This document shows positions 43,069-51,994 of a stretch of 64,000 bases of DNA, piece after piece (position 1 is the first letter of the stretch; the number at the start of each line of letters is the position of its first letter). The stretch covers positions 1 to 64,000 of the forward strand of contig CAYMUW010000007.1 of NCBI GenBank assembly GCA_964393865.1. Reading direction: 5' to 3'. Origin of the DNA: Suilimivivens sp964393865. GTDB lineage: Bacteria > Bacillota > Clostridia > Lachnospirales > Lachnospiraceae. The notes below the pieces were generated by a model. The model saw nothing but the letters and a program-made list of their open reading frames with translations, made no database searches and had not been told where the DNA came from. The translations under genes were made by a program, and so were the position numbers.

Positions 43069-45729
43069 GCCGTCTGCCGTCCTGCCAGTCAGCCGTTCGG
43101 AAAAAATTAAAAGCTCATGCACCACGAGAGGCATACAGGACAACAGCGTCAGCACACCCCATTCTCCAAGGCTTAATCTGCTGGTTCCAAATAAGATTAC
43201 AAAGTATGGGATTTCCGTTACCAAAAGCTGCAGCACCACCCCTGCCACACAGGCAAAAATCATGTAAAGATTATCCAAATGCTTCATTCTGAATATGGAT
43301 TTATTCACATCCCGCATTCCTACCGCATGTGCCAGCTGACTCATGCCAAGCACCGTAAATGCATGAGTCTGCGCCTTGGCAAGCACCGCCTCCATTCTCA
43401 GCATCTTCTCCAGATTTTGAAGGGTCACGGGAAGATGCTCTCTGCATAGAGCCTGATAGGGCACCGCCAAAAAGGCAAGCAGGCTGATTAAGCCGATCAC
43501 CACACCGAAACACAGCGTACAGCTTAGTCCTCCGTGAGAAAACATGCTGTCCGTGCTTTTTCTCGGAGGCTCCTTCATCAACGCCTCCCCATCGTTCCGA
43601 TCCATCCCCAGCGCAAGTGCCGGTAAAGAATCCGTAATCAGGTTAACCCACAAGATATGACTTGCCTTAAGGGGGGCCGGAAATCCTGCCAATACCGCCG
43701 CAAGCATGGTAATAATCTCACCAAAATTGGAGGACAGCAAAAACAAGATGGTCTTACGGATATTTTCATAGATTCCCCGGCCCTCCCGCATGGCCTTTTC
43801 AATGGTGGCAAAATTATCGTCCGTCAACACCAGATCAGCGGCGCTGCGCGCCACGTCCGTACCGCCCTTCCCCATAGCGATTCCTACATCCGCCGCCTTT
43901 AAGGAAGGTGCATCGTTAATCCCGTCTCCGGTCATGGCCACCACCTTACCGTCCGATTTTAAAGCTTCCACAATGCGAACCTTATGCTCCGGTGACACTC
44001 TGGCAAACACCCGGATCTTTCCCACCTTCCCGGCAAATTCCTGTGTTGGAAGCGCATCAATCTGACTGCCGGTCATGCACTGCTCTTTATGTTCCGCAAT
44101 CCCAAGCTCTCTGGCGATGGCAAAGGCGGTATCCACATGGTCTCCGGTAATCATCACTGTGTCCACATGAGCTCCCTTAAAGCTTTCCACAGCTCCTCCT
44201 GCCTCCGGTCTGGGCGGATCTATCATACCGGCAAGTCCCAAAAATACCATGCCTTTTTCCTCGGTCAGGTCTCCCTTTTTCTTCATGGTAAGGGCCATTA
44301 CCCGAAGGGCGTTTCCGGCCATCTGCGTGATTGCCGCCTTTGCCTCCTTCTTGGCTCTGGCGGAAAAAGCCGCCTCCTTGCCATGCATCATAACACCTGT
44401 ACACAAGTCAATCATTTCATCGGCAGCGCCCTTGCAATATGCAATCTTGTCCGCTCCCTTTTGATGAACAGTGGTCATCCTCTTTCTATCTGAATCAAAG
44501 GCCCGCTCGTCAATGCGGGGAGCTGTTTTCTCCAGCGCAGGCTTTTCATAACCATATTGAGCTGCCAAATCCAGAAGCGCCAGCTCCGTAGGATCTCCCA
44601 GCCGGTTTTCTCCCAAGGATGCATCGTTGCAAAGGGTACAAGCTTCCAAAAACAGCTCCCTGTCCTCTTTTGCCAGCCTTTCTTCACTTACAAGCTCTCC
44701 GCTTATGTAGCATTGCTTTACCGTCATTTGGTTTTTGGTCAGGGTTCCCGTCTTATCGGAGCACACCACATTGACTGCCCCCAGTGTCTCCACGGAGGGA
44801 AGTCTTCTGACAATCGTTCCCACCTTCACCATTCTGGAAACGCTGAGCGCCAGTACAATCGTTACGATTGCCGCAAGCCCCTCCGGCACTGCCGCCACCG
44901 CAAGGGATATGGCTGTAAGCAGCATATCTCCCACATCTCTTTTTTGCAAAACCGCCACCACAAACAAAAAGGCACATATTCCTACTGCCAGAATACTCAG
45001 TATTTTTCCCAAATCCGCAAGGCGCTTCTGAAGGGGCGTCATCTCATTCCCGCCCTTGCCAATCAGCCCGGCTATCTTTCCGATCTCCGTCTCCATTCCT
45101 GTTGCGGTAACAATTCCTTCCCCTCTTCCATAGGTTACCGAGGTGGACATATATGCCATGTTTGTCCGATCTCCAATGCTGCAGGCTTCTCCCTCAAGCT
45201 CTCCGTCCGTCTTATTAACAGGGACGGACTCTCCAGTTAATGCCGACTCTTCAATTTTCAGGTTGACGGCCTGAAAAAGGCGCATGTCCGCCGGGACCTG
45301 TCTTCCTGCCTCCAAAAGCACAATATCTCCCGGCACAAGCTGATCGCTTGAAATCTCACATTCCTTTCCCTCACGCCTTACCAGTGCTTTAGGACTTGCC
45401 AATTGCTTCAGCGCCTCTACGGCCTTACGGGCCTTGTCCTCCTGCACCACGCCCACAACGGAATTCAGCAGAATAACTGCCGCAATGATCATTGCATCTC
45501 CCGCCTCTTTTAGAAAAAGCGAAATGGCAATTGCCGCCATGAGAATATAAATAAGCGGGTCCTGAAGCTGCTCCAAAAACAGCCAAAAGATTCCCTTTTT
45601 CTTCTGTTCCTCCAGTTTGTTAAGGCCGGATTTCTCTCTTCTTGCAGCCGCTTCCAAAAAGGTCAGTCCAGTCTCCCAGTTTGTCCCAAATTGTTTTAAA
45701 ACTTCCGTCGCTTTCTGCTCTCCATACAT
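43003..45729 (-). CDS. Calcium-type P-type ATPase
   Basis: 908 residues. An N-terminal cation-ATPase domain, VPGDIVLLEAGRQVPADMRL, ESALTGESVPVNK, the PEGL motif of helix M4 (AAVPEGLAAIVTIV), the phosphorylated Asp in CSDKTGTLTKNQ near residue 336, KGA at about 430, GDGINDAPSLKAADVGIAMG, and LWVNLITDSLPALALGMD in M6. This profile fits the SERCA/PMR1-like P2A group that exports Ca2+ (or Mn2+). Its start region is folded into a long hairpin (45733-45779). The 3' end overlaps ytaF. Confidence 0.93.
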   Translation of the reverse strand: MYGEQKATEVLKQFGTNWETGLTFLEAAARREKSGLNKLEEQKKKGIFWLFLEQLQDPLIYILMAAIAISLFLKEAGDAMIIAAVILLNSVVGVVQEDKARKAVEALKQLASPKALVRREGKECEISSDQLVPGDIVLLEAGRQVPADMRLFQAVNLKIEESALTGESVPVNKTDGELEGEACSIGDRTNMAYMSTSVTYGRGEGIVTATGMETEIGKIAGLIGKGGNEMTPLQKRLADLGKILSILAVGICAFLFVVAVLQKRDVGDMLLTAISLAVAAVPEGLAAIVTIVLALSVSRMVKVGTIVRRLPSVETLGAVNVVCSDKTGTLTKNQMTVKQCYISGELVSEERLAKEDRELFLEACTLCNDASLGENRLGDPTELALLDLAAQYGYEKPALEKTAPRIDERAFDSDRKRMTTVHQKGADKIAYCKGAADEMIDLCTGVMMHGKEAAFSARAKKEAKAAITQMAGNALRVMALTMKKKGDLTEEKGMVFLGLAGMIDPPRPEAGGAVESFKGAHVDTVMITGDHVDTAFAIARELGIAEHKEQCMTGSQIDALPTQEFAGKVGKIRVFARVSPEHKVRIVEALKSDGKVVAMTGDGINDAPSLKAADVGIAMGKGGTDVARSAADLVLTDDNFATIEKAMREGRGIYENIRKTILFLLSSNFGEIITMLAAVLAGFPAPLKASHILWVNLITDSLPALALGMDRNDGEALMKEPPRKSTDSMFSHGGLSCTLCFGVVIGLISLLAFLAVPYQALCREHLPVTLQNLEKMLRMEAVLAKAQTHAFTVLGMSQLAHAVGMRDVNKSIFRMKHLDNLYMIFACVAGVVLQLLVTEIPYFVILFGTSRLSLGEWGVLTLLSCMPLVVHELLIFSERLTGRTADGLKQAEKGKKHENGSSQPGEAV

Positions 45730-45732
45730 AAT

Positions 45733-45779
45733 TAATCCCTCCTGCTCCTATGATTTATATGCAGGAGCAGAAGGGATTA
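45733..45779 (-). promoter_or_regulatory. Long hairpin containing the ribosome site of the calcium ATPase
   Basis: On the minus strand UAAUCCCUUCUGCUCCU pairs with AGGAGCAGGAGGGAUUA over 17 bp (one G-U), with a 13-nt loop. The 3' arm is the SD sequence itself and the ATG starts 4 nt later, so the ribosome site is buried unless the hairpin opens. No T-tract follows, so it is not a simple terminator. Confidence 0.7.
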
Positions 45780-45830
45780 TGAATGTCATATCATGAACGC
45801 ACCGCATGTTGCCTGCCGCGTTCTCAAATC

Positions 45831-46979
45831 TCAGTTTCCAAGTGCCGGAGTATAGTTATCAAAGTAACTGTAATTACATCTGACACAGGTATAAATCGTA
45901 TAACCTGTTGTATTTGCAGTGGCCGGTATCACCACGGAGCGGAATGTGTGATTATTCATATCCAGCTCTATACTTTCCGCATAGCTGCTTCCGCAGGTAC
46001 ATACAAAGGAGCGTATTCCCTTTTCGGTGCAGTTGGCTTCTTTTAATACATAAGAGGTGTAGTTATGTGTATGCGGAGTAGCTGTAGGCGCCGCCGTTGC
46101 CTGTGTACCGGAATTTGCAGAAGTGGCCGCTGCCGTGGCTGTTCCCGTAGGAGCTGTTGTCGCCTGTGTACCCGAAGTAGCCTGTGCACTTGCCGAAGGG
46201 CTGGGCGACAGTTTGTTAATCGGCCTGGAGTCCAAAAGCACACCGCACACGCTGCAGGTTCGCTGCTCTGTTCCCATCTGGGTAGTGGTCGGTTCCTCTG
46301 CCACGGTCCAGTCTGTTGCTACATGTCCCGGTGCCGGAATCATTTCCGTATAAAAGCTTCCACAGCTGCAGCTGTATTTGCGCAGTCCAGCAAGGGTACA
46401 GGATGGTTCTCTCACCGTTTCCGCCGTATACTGATGCACATGCGGCGCATCCTCCTCATCCTCGTCCCCGTCCTTATCACTGCCATCCTCATAAGGAATG
46501 ATTTCCTGCGCTACGATCTCGTCACAATAAATACATTTTTTAACTCGAAGTCCGTCTTGCTCCGCAGTAGGCTTTCTGACAACCTCCCAGTCGTCCGCCA
46601 CGTGCCCAGTAGAAAGAATATCCACATAATATTCATCCCCGCACTCACAGCTGTACTTAAGCTTCCCTGCACTGTAGCAGGTAGCCTTTTCGACAACGGT
46701 TTCCTTATAATCGTGAGCATGCTCGGCATCTCCTATCGGCTGAGGTGTCCTGGCTGCTTCACTTCCTGTCTCGTCTATTTCCAAGTCGCTGTCAGGTGCC
46801 TGCGTCGGAACCAGAGTTGCCTGTTCCTGCTCATCCGTCGACACTTCGGCAGAGGCTGTCGTATTTTTTTCATCACCTGCACCTGTCATCGAGTACCCGA
46901 TAATTCCCACTGTAGCAATACAAGCCGCCACTGCCAGCGCTCCCAATATACAGGTCAGGAGCTTCATAATTCCATTCAT
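45831..46979 (-). CDS. Membrane-anchored protein with Cys-pair repeats
   Basis: 382 residues. One N-terminal membrane helix (about 8-31) puts the rest outside. Three repeats follow, each with C..AG..KYSCECG..Y and GH....W...........C..C (near residues 92-155, 178-245 and 315-375), resembling zinc-ribbon-like cysteine-pair modules common in Clostridia surface proteins. A Ser/Thr/Ala/Pro linker (about 255-310) precedes the last repeat. GGAG is 8 nt upstream of the ATG. The cysteines may bind zinc or form disulphides; no function is assigned. It ends 100 bp before the calcium ATPase gene. Confidence 0.8.
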   Translation of the reverse strand: MNGIMKLLTCILGALAVAACIATVGIIGYSMTGAGDEKNTTASAEVSTDEQEQATLVPTQAPDSDLEIDETGSEAARTPQPIGDAEHAHDYKETVVEKATCYSAGKLKYSCECGDEYYVDILSTGHVADDWEVVRKPTAEQDGLRVKKCIYCDEIVAQEIIPYEDGSDKDGDEDEEDAPHVHQYTAETVREPSCTLAGLRKYSCSCGSFYTEMIPAPGHVATDWTVAEEPTTTQMGTEQRTCSVCGVLLDSRPINKLSPSPSASAQATSGTQATTAPTGTATAAATSANSGTQATAAPTATPHTHNYTSYVLKEANCTEKGIRSFVCTCGSSYAESIELDMNNHTFRSVVIPATANTTGYTIYTCVRCNYSYFDNYTPALGN

Positions 46980-47142
46980 CTGCTTTTCTCCATTGGATCA
47001 GAAATTTCCTGATCATGTAAGATACATTTCCATACAATTTTAGTATATATTTTTTGACAGATTTTGTAAAGATGCATGATCTTTTCTAATAAGATTAGGG
47101 TATCAAAAGGTAAGTTGACACCTTAAGCCCGACAGACCTAAC

Positions 47143-47171
47143 AAAAAAGGCATCCTGTCGGATGCCTTTTT
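47143..47171. terminator. Terminator after tRNA-Gly(GCC)
   Basis: AAAAAAGGCATCC-TGTC-GGATGCCTTTTT forms a 12-bp hairpin with A and T runs, 10 nt past the tRNA on the minus strand. Confidence 0.85.
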
Positions 47172-47180
47172 GTATGATAG

Positions 47181-47253
47181 AGCGCGAGACGGGACTCGAA
47201 CCCGCGGCCCCGACCTTGGCAAGGTCGTGCTCCACCAACTGAGCCACTCGCGC
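47181..47253 (-). tRNA. tRNA-Gly (anticodon GCC)
   Basis: The minus-strand copy has a GCGCGAG/CTCGCGC acceptor stem, anticodon stem CGACC/GGTCG around TTGCCAA (anticodon GCC, decoding GGC/GGU), and an intact T-arm. Discriminator T, no encoded CCA. Confidence 0.95.
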
Positions 47254-47386
47254 ATTTACTTATCCGTACCTGACGGACAAGTATTAATATACTATATGGT
47301 TTTCACTTTGTCAACGAATTTTTTTTTAATTATTAAAGTCTCATTTGGAACAGTAAATACCACTTCGGGGTGAAATATACCGTTTA

Positions 47387-48709
47387 TTATTCCACCTTAT
47401 CCTTATATTTGACACGGTAAATTCTTCTTAGGGACTCGTTAATTCTGTCCTCCGTCAATGTACCGTTATTGACAGCATCCAAAACTCCCTGATATGCGGT
47501 TTGATAATCCTCCGGCATCAAAATCATATCGGCTCCGGCCTGCAGAGCCATTACGGCCGCCTGATCCGCTGTATAATAATCCGTTATAGCCGCCATATTC
47601 ATGGCATCTGTAATAACAATTCCCTGATAGCCTAACTGTCCTCTCAATATGTCTGTAATCATCTGCGAAGAAAGAGAGGAAGGTGTATTATCCCCGGTAA
47701 TTCCGGGAACGGAAAGATGGCTTACCATAATAAACTCAACGCCGGCCTCAATACCTGCCTGATAGACAGGAAAATCGCCAGAATTAAACTCCTCTAAGGT
47801 TTTATCTGTTTGCGCCATTCCGTCATGGGTGTCCTCCGTGGTGTCACCAAGCCCCGGAAAATGCTTAAGGCATGCGCTTACCCCGTTGCTCTGTAAGCCC
47901 TCCACGGCTGCCGCCACCATCGGCGAAACCAGATTTACATCACTGCCAAAGGAGCGGTCCCCGATAATCGTATTGCCCTCTGCGATCACATCTGCCACCG
48001 GGGCAAAATCCATATTAAAGCCATAACCGGACAGATAACTCCCCAGTGCAGCCCCCGCTTCCTGTGCCAATGCAGCATCTCCTGATGCGCCAATCTCTCC
48101 CATAGGACCTACATCATCGGCAAGACCTGCTTTGGCAACTCTGCTGACTGTGCCGCCCTCCTCATCTACTCCAAGGAATATGGGATATTTGCTCCAGTTC
48201 TTTGTATTTTGAAGCATTTCCGTAAGCTGGGCGGAGTCCTTTATATTCTGTGAAAAATAAATCAGACCGCCTACTGCATTCTCACTTAGCTTTTCTTTGG
48301 TTGTATCACCTGCTCTGATTACCACATCCGTGTCTGTCAATGCCTCGGGCGTAATCATAAAAAGTCCTGCCACCTTATCCTCAAGAGGCATCTCTGCAAT
48401 ACAGGCATTTACAATCTCATCCAAATAATCGGTCTCCTCAAAGGTTTCCGTGGACTCTGTCGGAGCCTCCACTACAGGAGTTTCCTCCTCGCTTTCCGCC
48501 AGCTCCTCCAGCTGCTTTTGCAATTCCTCCGCCTGTTTTTGGTCGTTTACCTTCTTCATAATCTGTGTAACGCCAACCACGCCGCCTGTTATCAGTCCAA
48601 TCAATATCACTACAAGCACTATATAGGAAATAATCTGATTTCTAATTCTTCTTCTATGTCTGTATTCCCGACGATCTATTTCTTCATCAAAAGTTTCATT
48701 CTTAGCCAT
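47387..48709 (-). CDS. GH3 beta-N-acetylhexosaminidase (NagZ-like), membrane-anchored
   Basis: 440 residues. One N-terminal membrane helix (about 25-48) and a Glu-rich linker, then a GH3 domain. KHFPGLGDTTEDTHDGM near 280-297 has the flexible acid-base His of NagZ enzymes, and the nucleophile Asp is in IVITDAMNMAAI near 375. NagZ cuts GlcNAc from peptidoglycan fragments or other glycoconjugates, here probably outside the cell. Single-domain GH3, unlike the permuted one at 4343-7138. Confidence 0.92.
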   Translation of the reverse strand: MAKNETFDEEIDRREYRHRRRIRNQIISYIVLVVILIGLITGGVVGVTQIMKKVNDQKQAEELQKQLEELAESEEETPVVEAPTESTETFEETDYLDEIVNACIAEMPLEDKVAGLFMITPEALTDTDVVIRAGDTTKEKLSENAVGGLIYFSQNIKDSAQLTEMLQNTKNWSKYPIFLGVDEEGGTVSRVAKAGLADDVGPMGEIGASGDAALAQEAGAALGSYLSGYGFNMDFAPVADVIAEGNTIIGDRSFGSDVNLVSPMVAAAVEGLQSNGVSACLKHFPGLGDTTEDTHDGMAQTDKTLEEFNSGDFPVYQAGIEAGVEFIMVSHLSVPGITGDNTPSSLSSQMITDILRGQLGYQGIVITDAMNMAAITDYYTADQAAVMALQAGADMILMPEDYQTAYQGVLDAVNNGTLTEDRINESLRRIYRVKYKDKVE

Positions 48710-48794
48710 CCTTTAATCCTCCATATGAAATATCATACCTTATTCATCGTAGAATTTCCACTTAAAAGCAAAACTTTTGTAAAAACTTTCAACA

Positions 48795-49221
48795 GGAAAG
48801 CGGGCATCGATTTTATTAATCAACACCCGCTCCTAAACTATGCTATCCAATGGTCCTTACCTCTCTTTTCTTTTTTGTTTTTGGATTGCTTCACTATTCA
48901 GTTGTTTTCTCCTTCGTACTTTTCTTCTTTTTCTTTTGTACGCATGTACTGTAACGTTCATCTCATCTTTGGTAACTCGTTACCGTTTCTTTTGCTCTTC
49001 ATACGAATTCGAAATTCGCTTTCTTTTGTACCTTGTTCTTTTGTACTTTAAAAGCTGACTCTTTCACATTTTGCTTTTTACTATCTTCTGTCTCCAATCC
49101 TGCAATTAACCTTTCGTTAAATTGTAGAACCGGTATCTATCTGATATAAAAAGCTGATCTCATGTTTTCGGTGGACTGTACCTTCCTTTCATTAAGATTA
49201 TCTATGTGAATTTGTTTTTAT
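48795..49221 (-). ncRNA. Candidate strongly expressed transcript of unknown function
   Basis: Nothing recognisably coding lies here, but the minus strand has a consensus promoter (49228-49256), a purine-rich body with TTCTTTTGTAC (plus-strand reading) at 48931-48941, 49021-49031 and 49036-49046, small palindromes (GGTAAC-TC-GTTACC, CGAATTCGAAATTCG), and a 12-bp hairpin at 48800-48830 (seven-nt loop) as a likely 3' end. Tiny frames (15-20 codons) exist in it, none with a convincing ribosome site. Could be a regulatory RNA, a small-peptide message or the long leader of the nagZ-like gene. Confidence 0.45.
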
Positions 49222-49227
49222 GACCTT

Positions 49228-49256
49228 ATTATAATCAGCTTGATTTAATTTGTCAA
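49228..49256 (-). promoter_or_regulatory. Consensus sigma-A promoter with A-tract UP element
   Basis: On the minus strand TTGACA and TATAAT are both perfect, separated by 17 nt, and the A/T-rich stretch on the upstream side (about 49258-49290) resembles an UP element. This is the best promoter in the window. Predicted start near 49221. Confidence 0.88.
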
Positions 49257-49437
49257 CACATTTTTTAAAATTTTTACTAATTTTTTCATTTTTTGTTTTT
49301 TTACTGTTTTTTATCTGTTTTATTTCCAATAATTTACATTATTTTACAATTATTTTCTTGATTTGTCAGTTTTTTCATTTTCTATTTTATTGACAGGCGC
49401 CAGAAAGTAACTCCAATCCCTAATCATTACCTGAAAA
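49257..49437. other. AT-rich spacer between the strong promoter and glyA
   Basis: No gene on either strand. Long T and A runs dominate; the part next to the promoter probably acts as its UP element. Together with the putative transcript it makes up the 0.78-kb gap between the nagZ-like gene and glyA. Confidence 0.5.
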
Positions 49438-49472
49438 CAGCCCCGGGAAAACAAACTGTTTTCTCAGAGCCG
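49438..49472 (-). terminator. Terminator after glyA
   Basis: A hairpin built on GAAAACA-AAC-TGTTTTC with extended GC-rich lower stem and a TTTT run on the minus strand, 15 nt past the glyA stop. Confidence 0.7.
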
Positions 49473-49486
49473 CTCTCAGCTTCTTC

Positions 49487-50725
49487 TTATATTAAAGGAT
49501 ATTTATCGGTCAGCTTCTGTACAATTGCTCTTGCCTCGGAGATTTTCTCCTCTCCGCCCTTTACGATCATTGCAATTGCCTCTGCAATCTGATCCATGTC
49601 TTCCGTGTTCATGCCTCTTGACGTAACGGCCGGTGTGCCCAACCGAATACCGCTTGTCACAAAAGGAGACTTGGGATCATTGGGAATGGTATTTTTGTTG
49701 GCTGTAATATGAGCCTCATCCAGCATCCTCTCCACTGCCTTACCGGTCAGATCAAAGATGGTAAGATCCATCAGCATTAAGTGATTGTCGGTGCCTCCGG
49801 ATACAATTTTGATGCCTTTGTCAATCAAGCCCTTGCACAAAGCCTGCGCATTGTCAACGATACCCTTCTGATATGCCTTAAACTCGTCAGACAAAGCCTC
49901 TTTAAAGCAGACTGCCTTCGCTGCAATCACATGCATCAAAGGTCCTCCCTGAATTCCCGGGAAAACAGCCTTGTTAAAATTATATTTGTCTGCCGCTTCC
50001 TGATTGCAGAGAATCAGACCTCCTCTGGGGCCTCTTAAAGTCTTATGGGTTGTGGTGGTCACCACATCCGCATAGGGTATCGGACTGGGATGAAGTCCTG
50101 CTGCCACAAGTCCTGCTATGTGAGCCATATCAACCATTAAAACAGCTCCCACCTCATCTGCGACCTCTCTGAACTTTTTAAAATCAATGGTTCTTGCATA
50201 TGCCGATGCACCTGCAATAATCATTTTCGGCTTACACTCCAGCGCAATTTCTCTTAGCTTGTCATAATCAATAAAGCCTTCGTCATTTACGCCGTAAGGA
50301 ACAATGTTAAAATATTTACCGGAAATATTCACCGGACTTCCGTGTGTCAAATGTCCACCATGATCCAGATTCATACCCATTATGGTGTCACCGGGATTGC
50401 AGATTGCAAACTGCACTGCTAAATTGGCCTGAGCGCCTGAATGAGGCTGAACGTTGGCGTAATCACAGCCAAACAATTCCTTTGCTCTCTCTATTGCAAG
50501 ATTTTCCACCACATCAACACACTGGCAGCCACCGTAATAGCGCTTTCCAGGATATCCTTCCGCATACTTATTGGTCAAAGGGCTTCCCATTGCTGCCATA
50601 ACCGCCTTGCTTACCCAGTTTTCGGATGCAATCAGTTCAATGTGGCTGTTCTGTCTTTCCTGCTCGTCCACAATCGCCTGGGCAATTTCAGGATCAACAT
50701 TTCTTACTTCGTCAAGTGAATACAT
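49487..50725 (-). CDS. glyA: Serine hydroxymethyltransferase
   Basis: 412 residues, normal length. The PLP lysine lies in VVTTTTHKTLRGPRGG near residue 228, with NVQPHSGAQANLAV near 95 and HIAGLVAAGLHPSP near 200. It interconverts serine and glycine, loading tetrahydrofolate with a one-carbon unit, and so supports thyA and purine synthesis. GAGGAGG is about 9 nt upstream. A perfect 8-bp palindrome (CATTTGAA/TTCAAATG at 50750-50783) lies between a TATAAT box (50811-50816) and the start. Confidence 0.97.
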   Translation of the reverse strand: MYSLDEVRNVDPEIAQAIVDEQERQNSHIELIASENWVSKAVMAAMGSPLTNKYAEGYPGKRYYGGCQCVDVVENLAIERAKELFGCDYANVQPHSGAQANLAVQFAICNPGDTIMGMNLDHGGHLTHGSPVNISGKYFNIVPYGVNDEGFIDYDKLREIALECKPKMIIAGASAYARTIDFKKFREVADEVGAVLMVDMAHIAGLVAAGLHPSPIPYADVVTTTTHKTLRGPRGGLILCNQEAADKYNFNKAVFPGIQGGPLMHVIAAKAVCFKEALSDEFKAYQKGIVDNAQALCKGLIDKGIKIVSGGTDNHLMLMDLTIFDLTGKAVERMLDEAHITANKNTIPNDPKSPFVTSGIRLGTPAVTSRGMNTEDMDQIAEAIAMIVKGGEEKISEARAIVQKLTDKYPLI

Positions 50726-50749
50726 AATTTTTCCTCCTCATATTTTAAT

Positions 50750-50783
50750 CATTTGAACACCTTATGTAGAAAGCTTTCAAATG
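50750..50783 (-). promoter_or_regulatory. Inverted repeat in the glyA leader
   Basis: CATTTGAA and TTCAAATG are exact reverse complements with an 18-nt spacer, within the untranslated leader. Might be a regulator site or a simple hairpin. Confidence 0.35.
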
Positions 50784-50934
50784 AAAAGCTCAAAAATAAT
50801 AAATTTGGATTATTATAGCATATACTTTTTTGAAAAAAAACCTTTCCTTTTATATTTTTCAGAAAACATTTAAATACATTTCTTACCAAACTCCTAAGTA
50901 AACCTTAAGATTTTCGGAATATGAACAAAAAATC

Positions 50935-50963
50935 TTTACTCTCAAAAAAAATACTGCTACAAT
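50935..50963 (+). promoter_or_regulatory. Promoter of dagK
   Basis: TTTACT, 17 nt, TACAAT, then AGAGGG before the ATG at 50993. A plausible sigma-A promoter on the plus strand. Confidence 0.65.
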
Positions 50964-50992
50964 AAGGAAAGATTTTTAGAGGGATAAAAATA

Positions 50993-51967
50993 ATGTATTA
51001 CATAATTGTAAACCCCGCTTCCAAATCCGGTAAAGGCGCCAAAATTTGGTCTGAAATTGAGCCGGTTTTGAACGAAAGAGAAATTGAATACAAGGTTTTC
51101 TTTTCCCGGGAAGCCGGACATGTTATCAAGCTGGTTCGTGATCTGTCTGCTTCTTTATTAAGTGCGGACTCTGAATATATTTTGCGTTTGATTGTCCTTG
51201 GCGGTGACGGCACCTTAAACGAAACCCTGCAGGGCATTCCCGACTTTGAGAGGGTGGAAATCGGTTACATTCCTACCGGTTCCAGCAATGATATGGCAAG
51301 AGATTTAGCGTTTCCCGCAAATCCTTTGGAAACGCTGGATCGTATTCTTTCCTGTCAAAGTCCGCTTCGCATGGATCTCGGATGTCTTGTTTATGACAAT
51401 GCTTCCGGGCAGTTATCGCGCCAGCATATTGATGAGCAGATTTCACGCCGCTACTTTGCTGTAAGTTCCGGGATTGGATTTGATGCTGCTGTCTGCGAGG
51501 AGGCTCTTGCTTCTAAATTTAAAAATGTATTGAATAAAATAGGGCTTGGAAAACTGACCTATCTGACCATTGCCTTAAAGCAGCTTATCAAAGCCCAAAA
51601 GATTACCTGTGATCTTACATTGGATGATGACACACATATTCACCTGCCTAAATTTCTGTTTGTTGCAGGCATGATTCATCGTTATGAAGGCGGCGGCTTT
51701 AAATTTTGTCCTGCTGCCGATTATCAGGATGGCAAAATTGACATATGCAGCGTGGGGAATATCCCCAAGTGGCTTGTACTTGTGGCGCTTCCCACCGCTT
51801 TTAAAGGTAATCATTATCGTTTCAATGGTATTGAACATTACACTGCTTCCAAAATTCATCTGGAGACATCCGCACCTCTCTGGGTACATACCGACGGTGA
51901 GGTCAGCATGAAGTGCAGTTCCATAACCCTTACCTGTGAAAAGGAAAAGCTGAAATTTCTTATATAA
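50993..51967 (+). CDS. Diacylglycerol kinase-family lipid kinase
   Basis: 324 residues of the DgkB/YegS/BmrU type. The GGDGTLNETLQG motif near residue 72-83 binds ATP, IPTGSSNDMARDLAFP near 98 is the family signature, and GGGFKFCPAADYQDGKIDICSV near 226 completes the fold. It phosphorylates diacylglycerol or a similar lipid in the membrane. AGAGGG is about 9 nt upstream, and a promoter is at 50935-50963. The PAP2 gene follows, 27 nt away. Confidence 0.93.
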   Translation: MYYIIVNPASKSGKGAKIWSEIEPVLNEREIEYKVFFSREAGHVIKLVRDLSASLLSADSEYILRLIVLGGDGTLNETLQGIPDFERVEIGYIPTGSSNDMARDLAFPANPLETLDRILSCQSPLRMDLGCLVYDNASGQLSRQHIDEQISRRYFAVSSGIGFDAAVCEEALASKFKNVLNKIGLGKLTYLTIALKQLIKAQKITCDLTLDDDTHIHLPKFLFVAGMIHRYEGGGFKFCPAADYQDGKIDICSVGNIPKWLVLVALPTAFKGNHYRFNGIEHYTASKIHLETSAPLWVHTDGEVSMKCSSITLTCEKEKLKFLI

Positions 51968-51994
51968 TTTTTTATAGTTTTTATGGAGGATATT

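Noticed and set aside
46065..47012. 315-codon Cys/Arg-rich plus-strand frame
   Set aside because: Antisense of the Cys-repeat protein; composition comes from that repeat.
48518..49051. Hydrophobic 177-codon plus-strand frame
   Set aside because: Phe/Leu-rich because of T-rich DNA opposite the putative transcript; no start signal or family.
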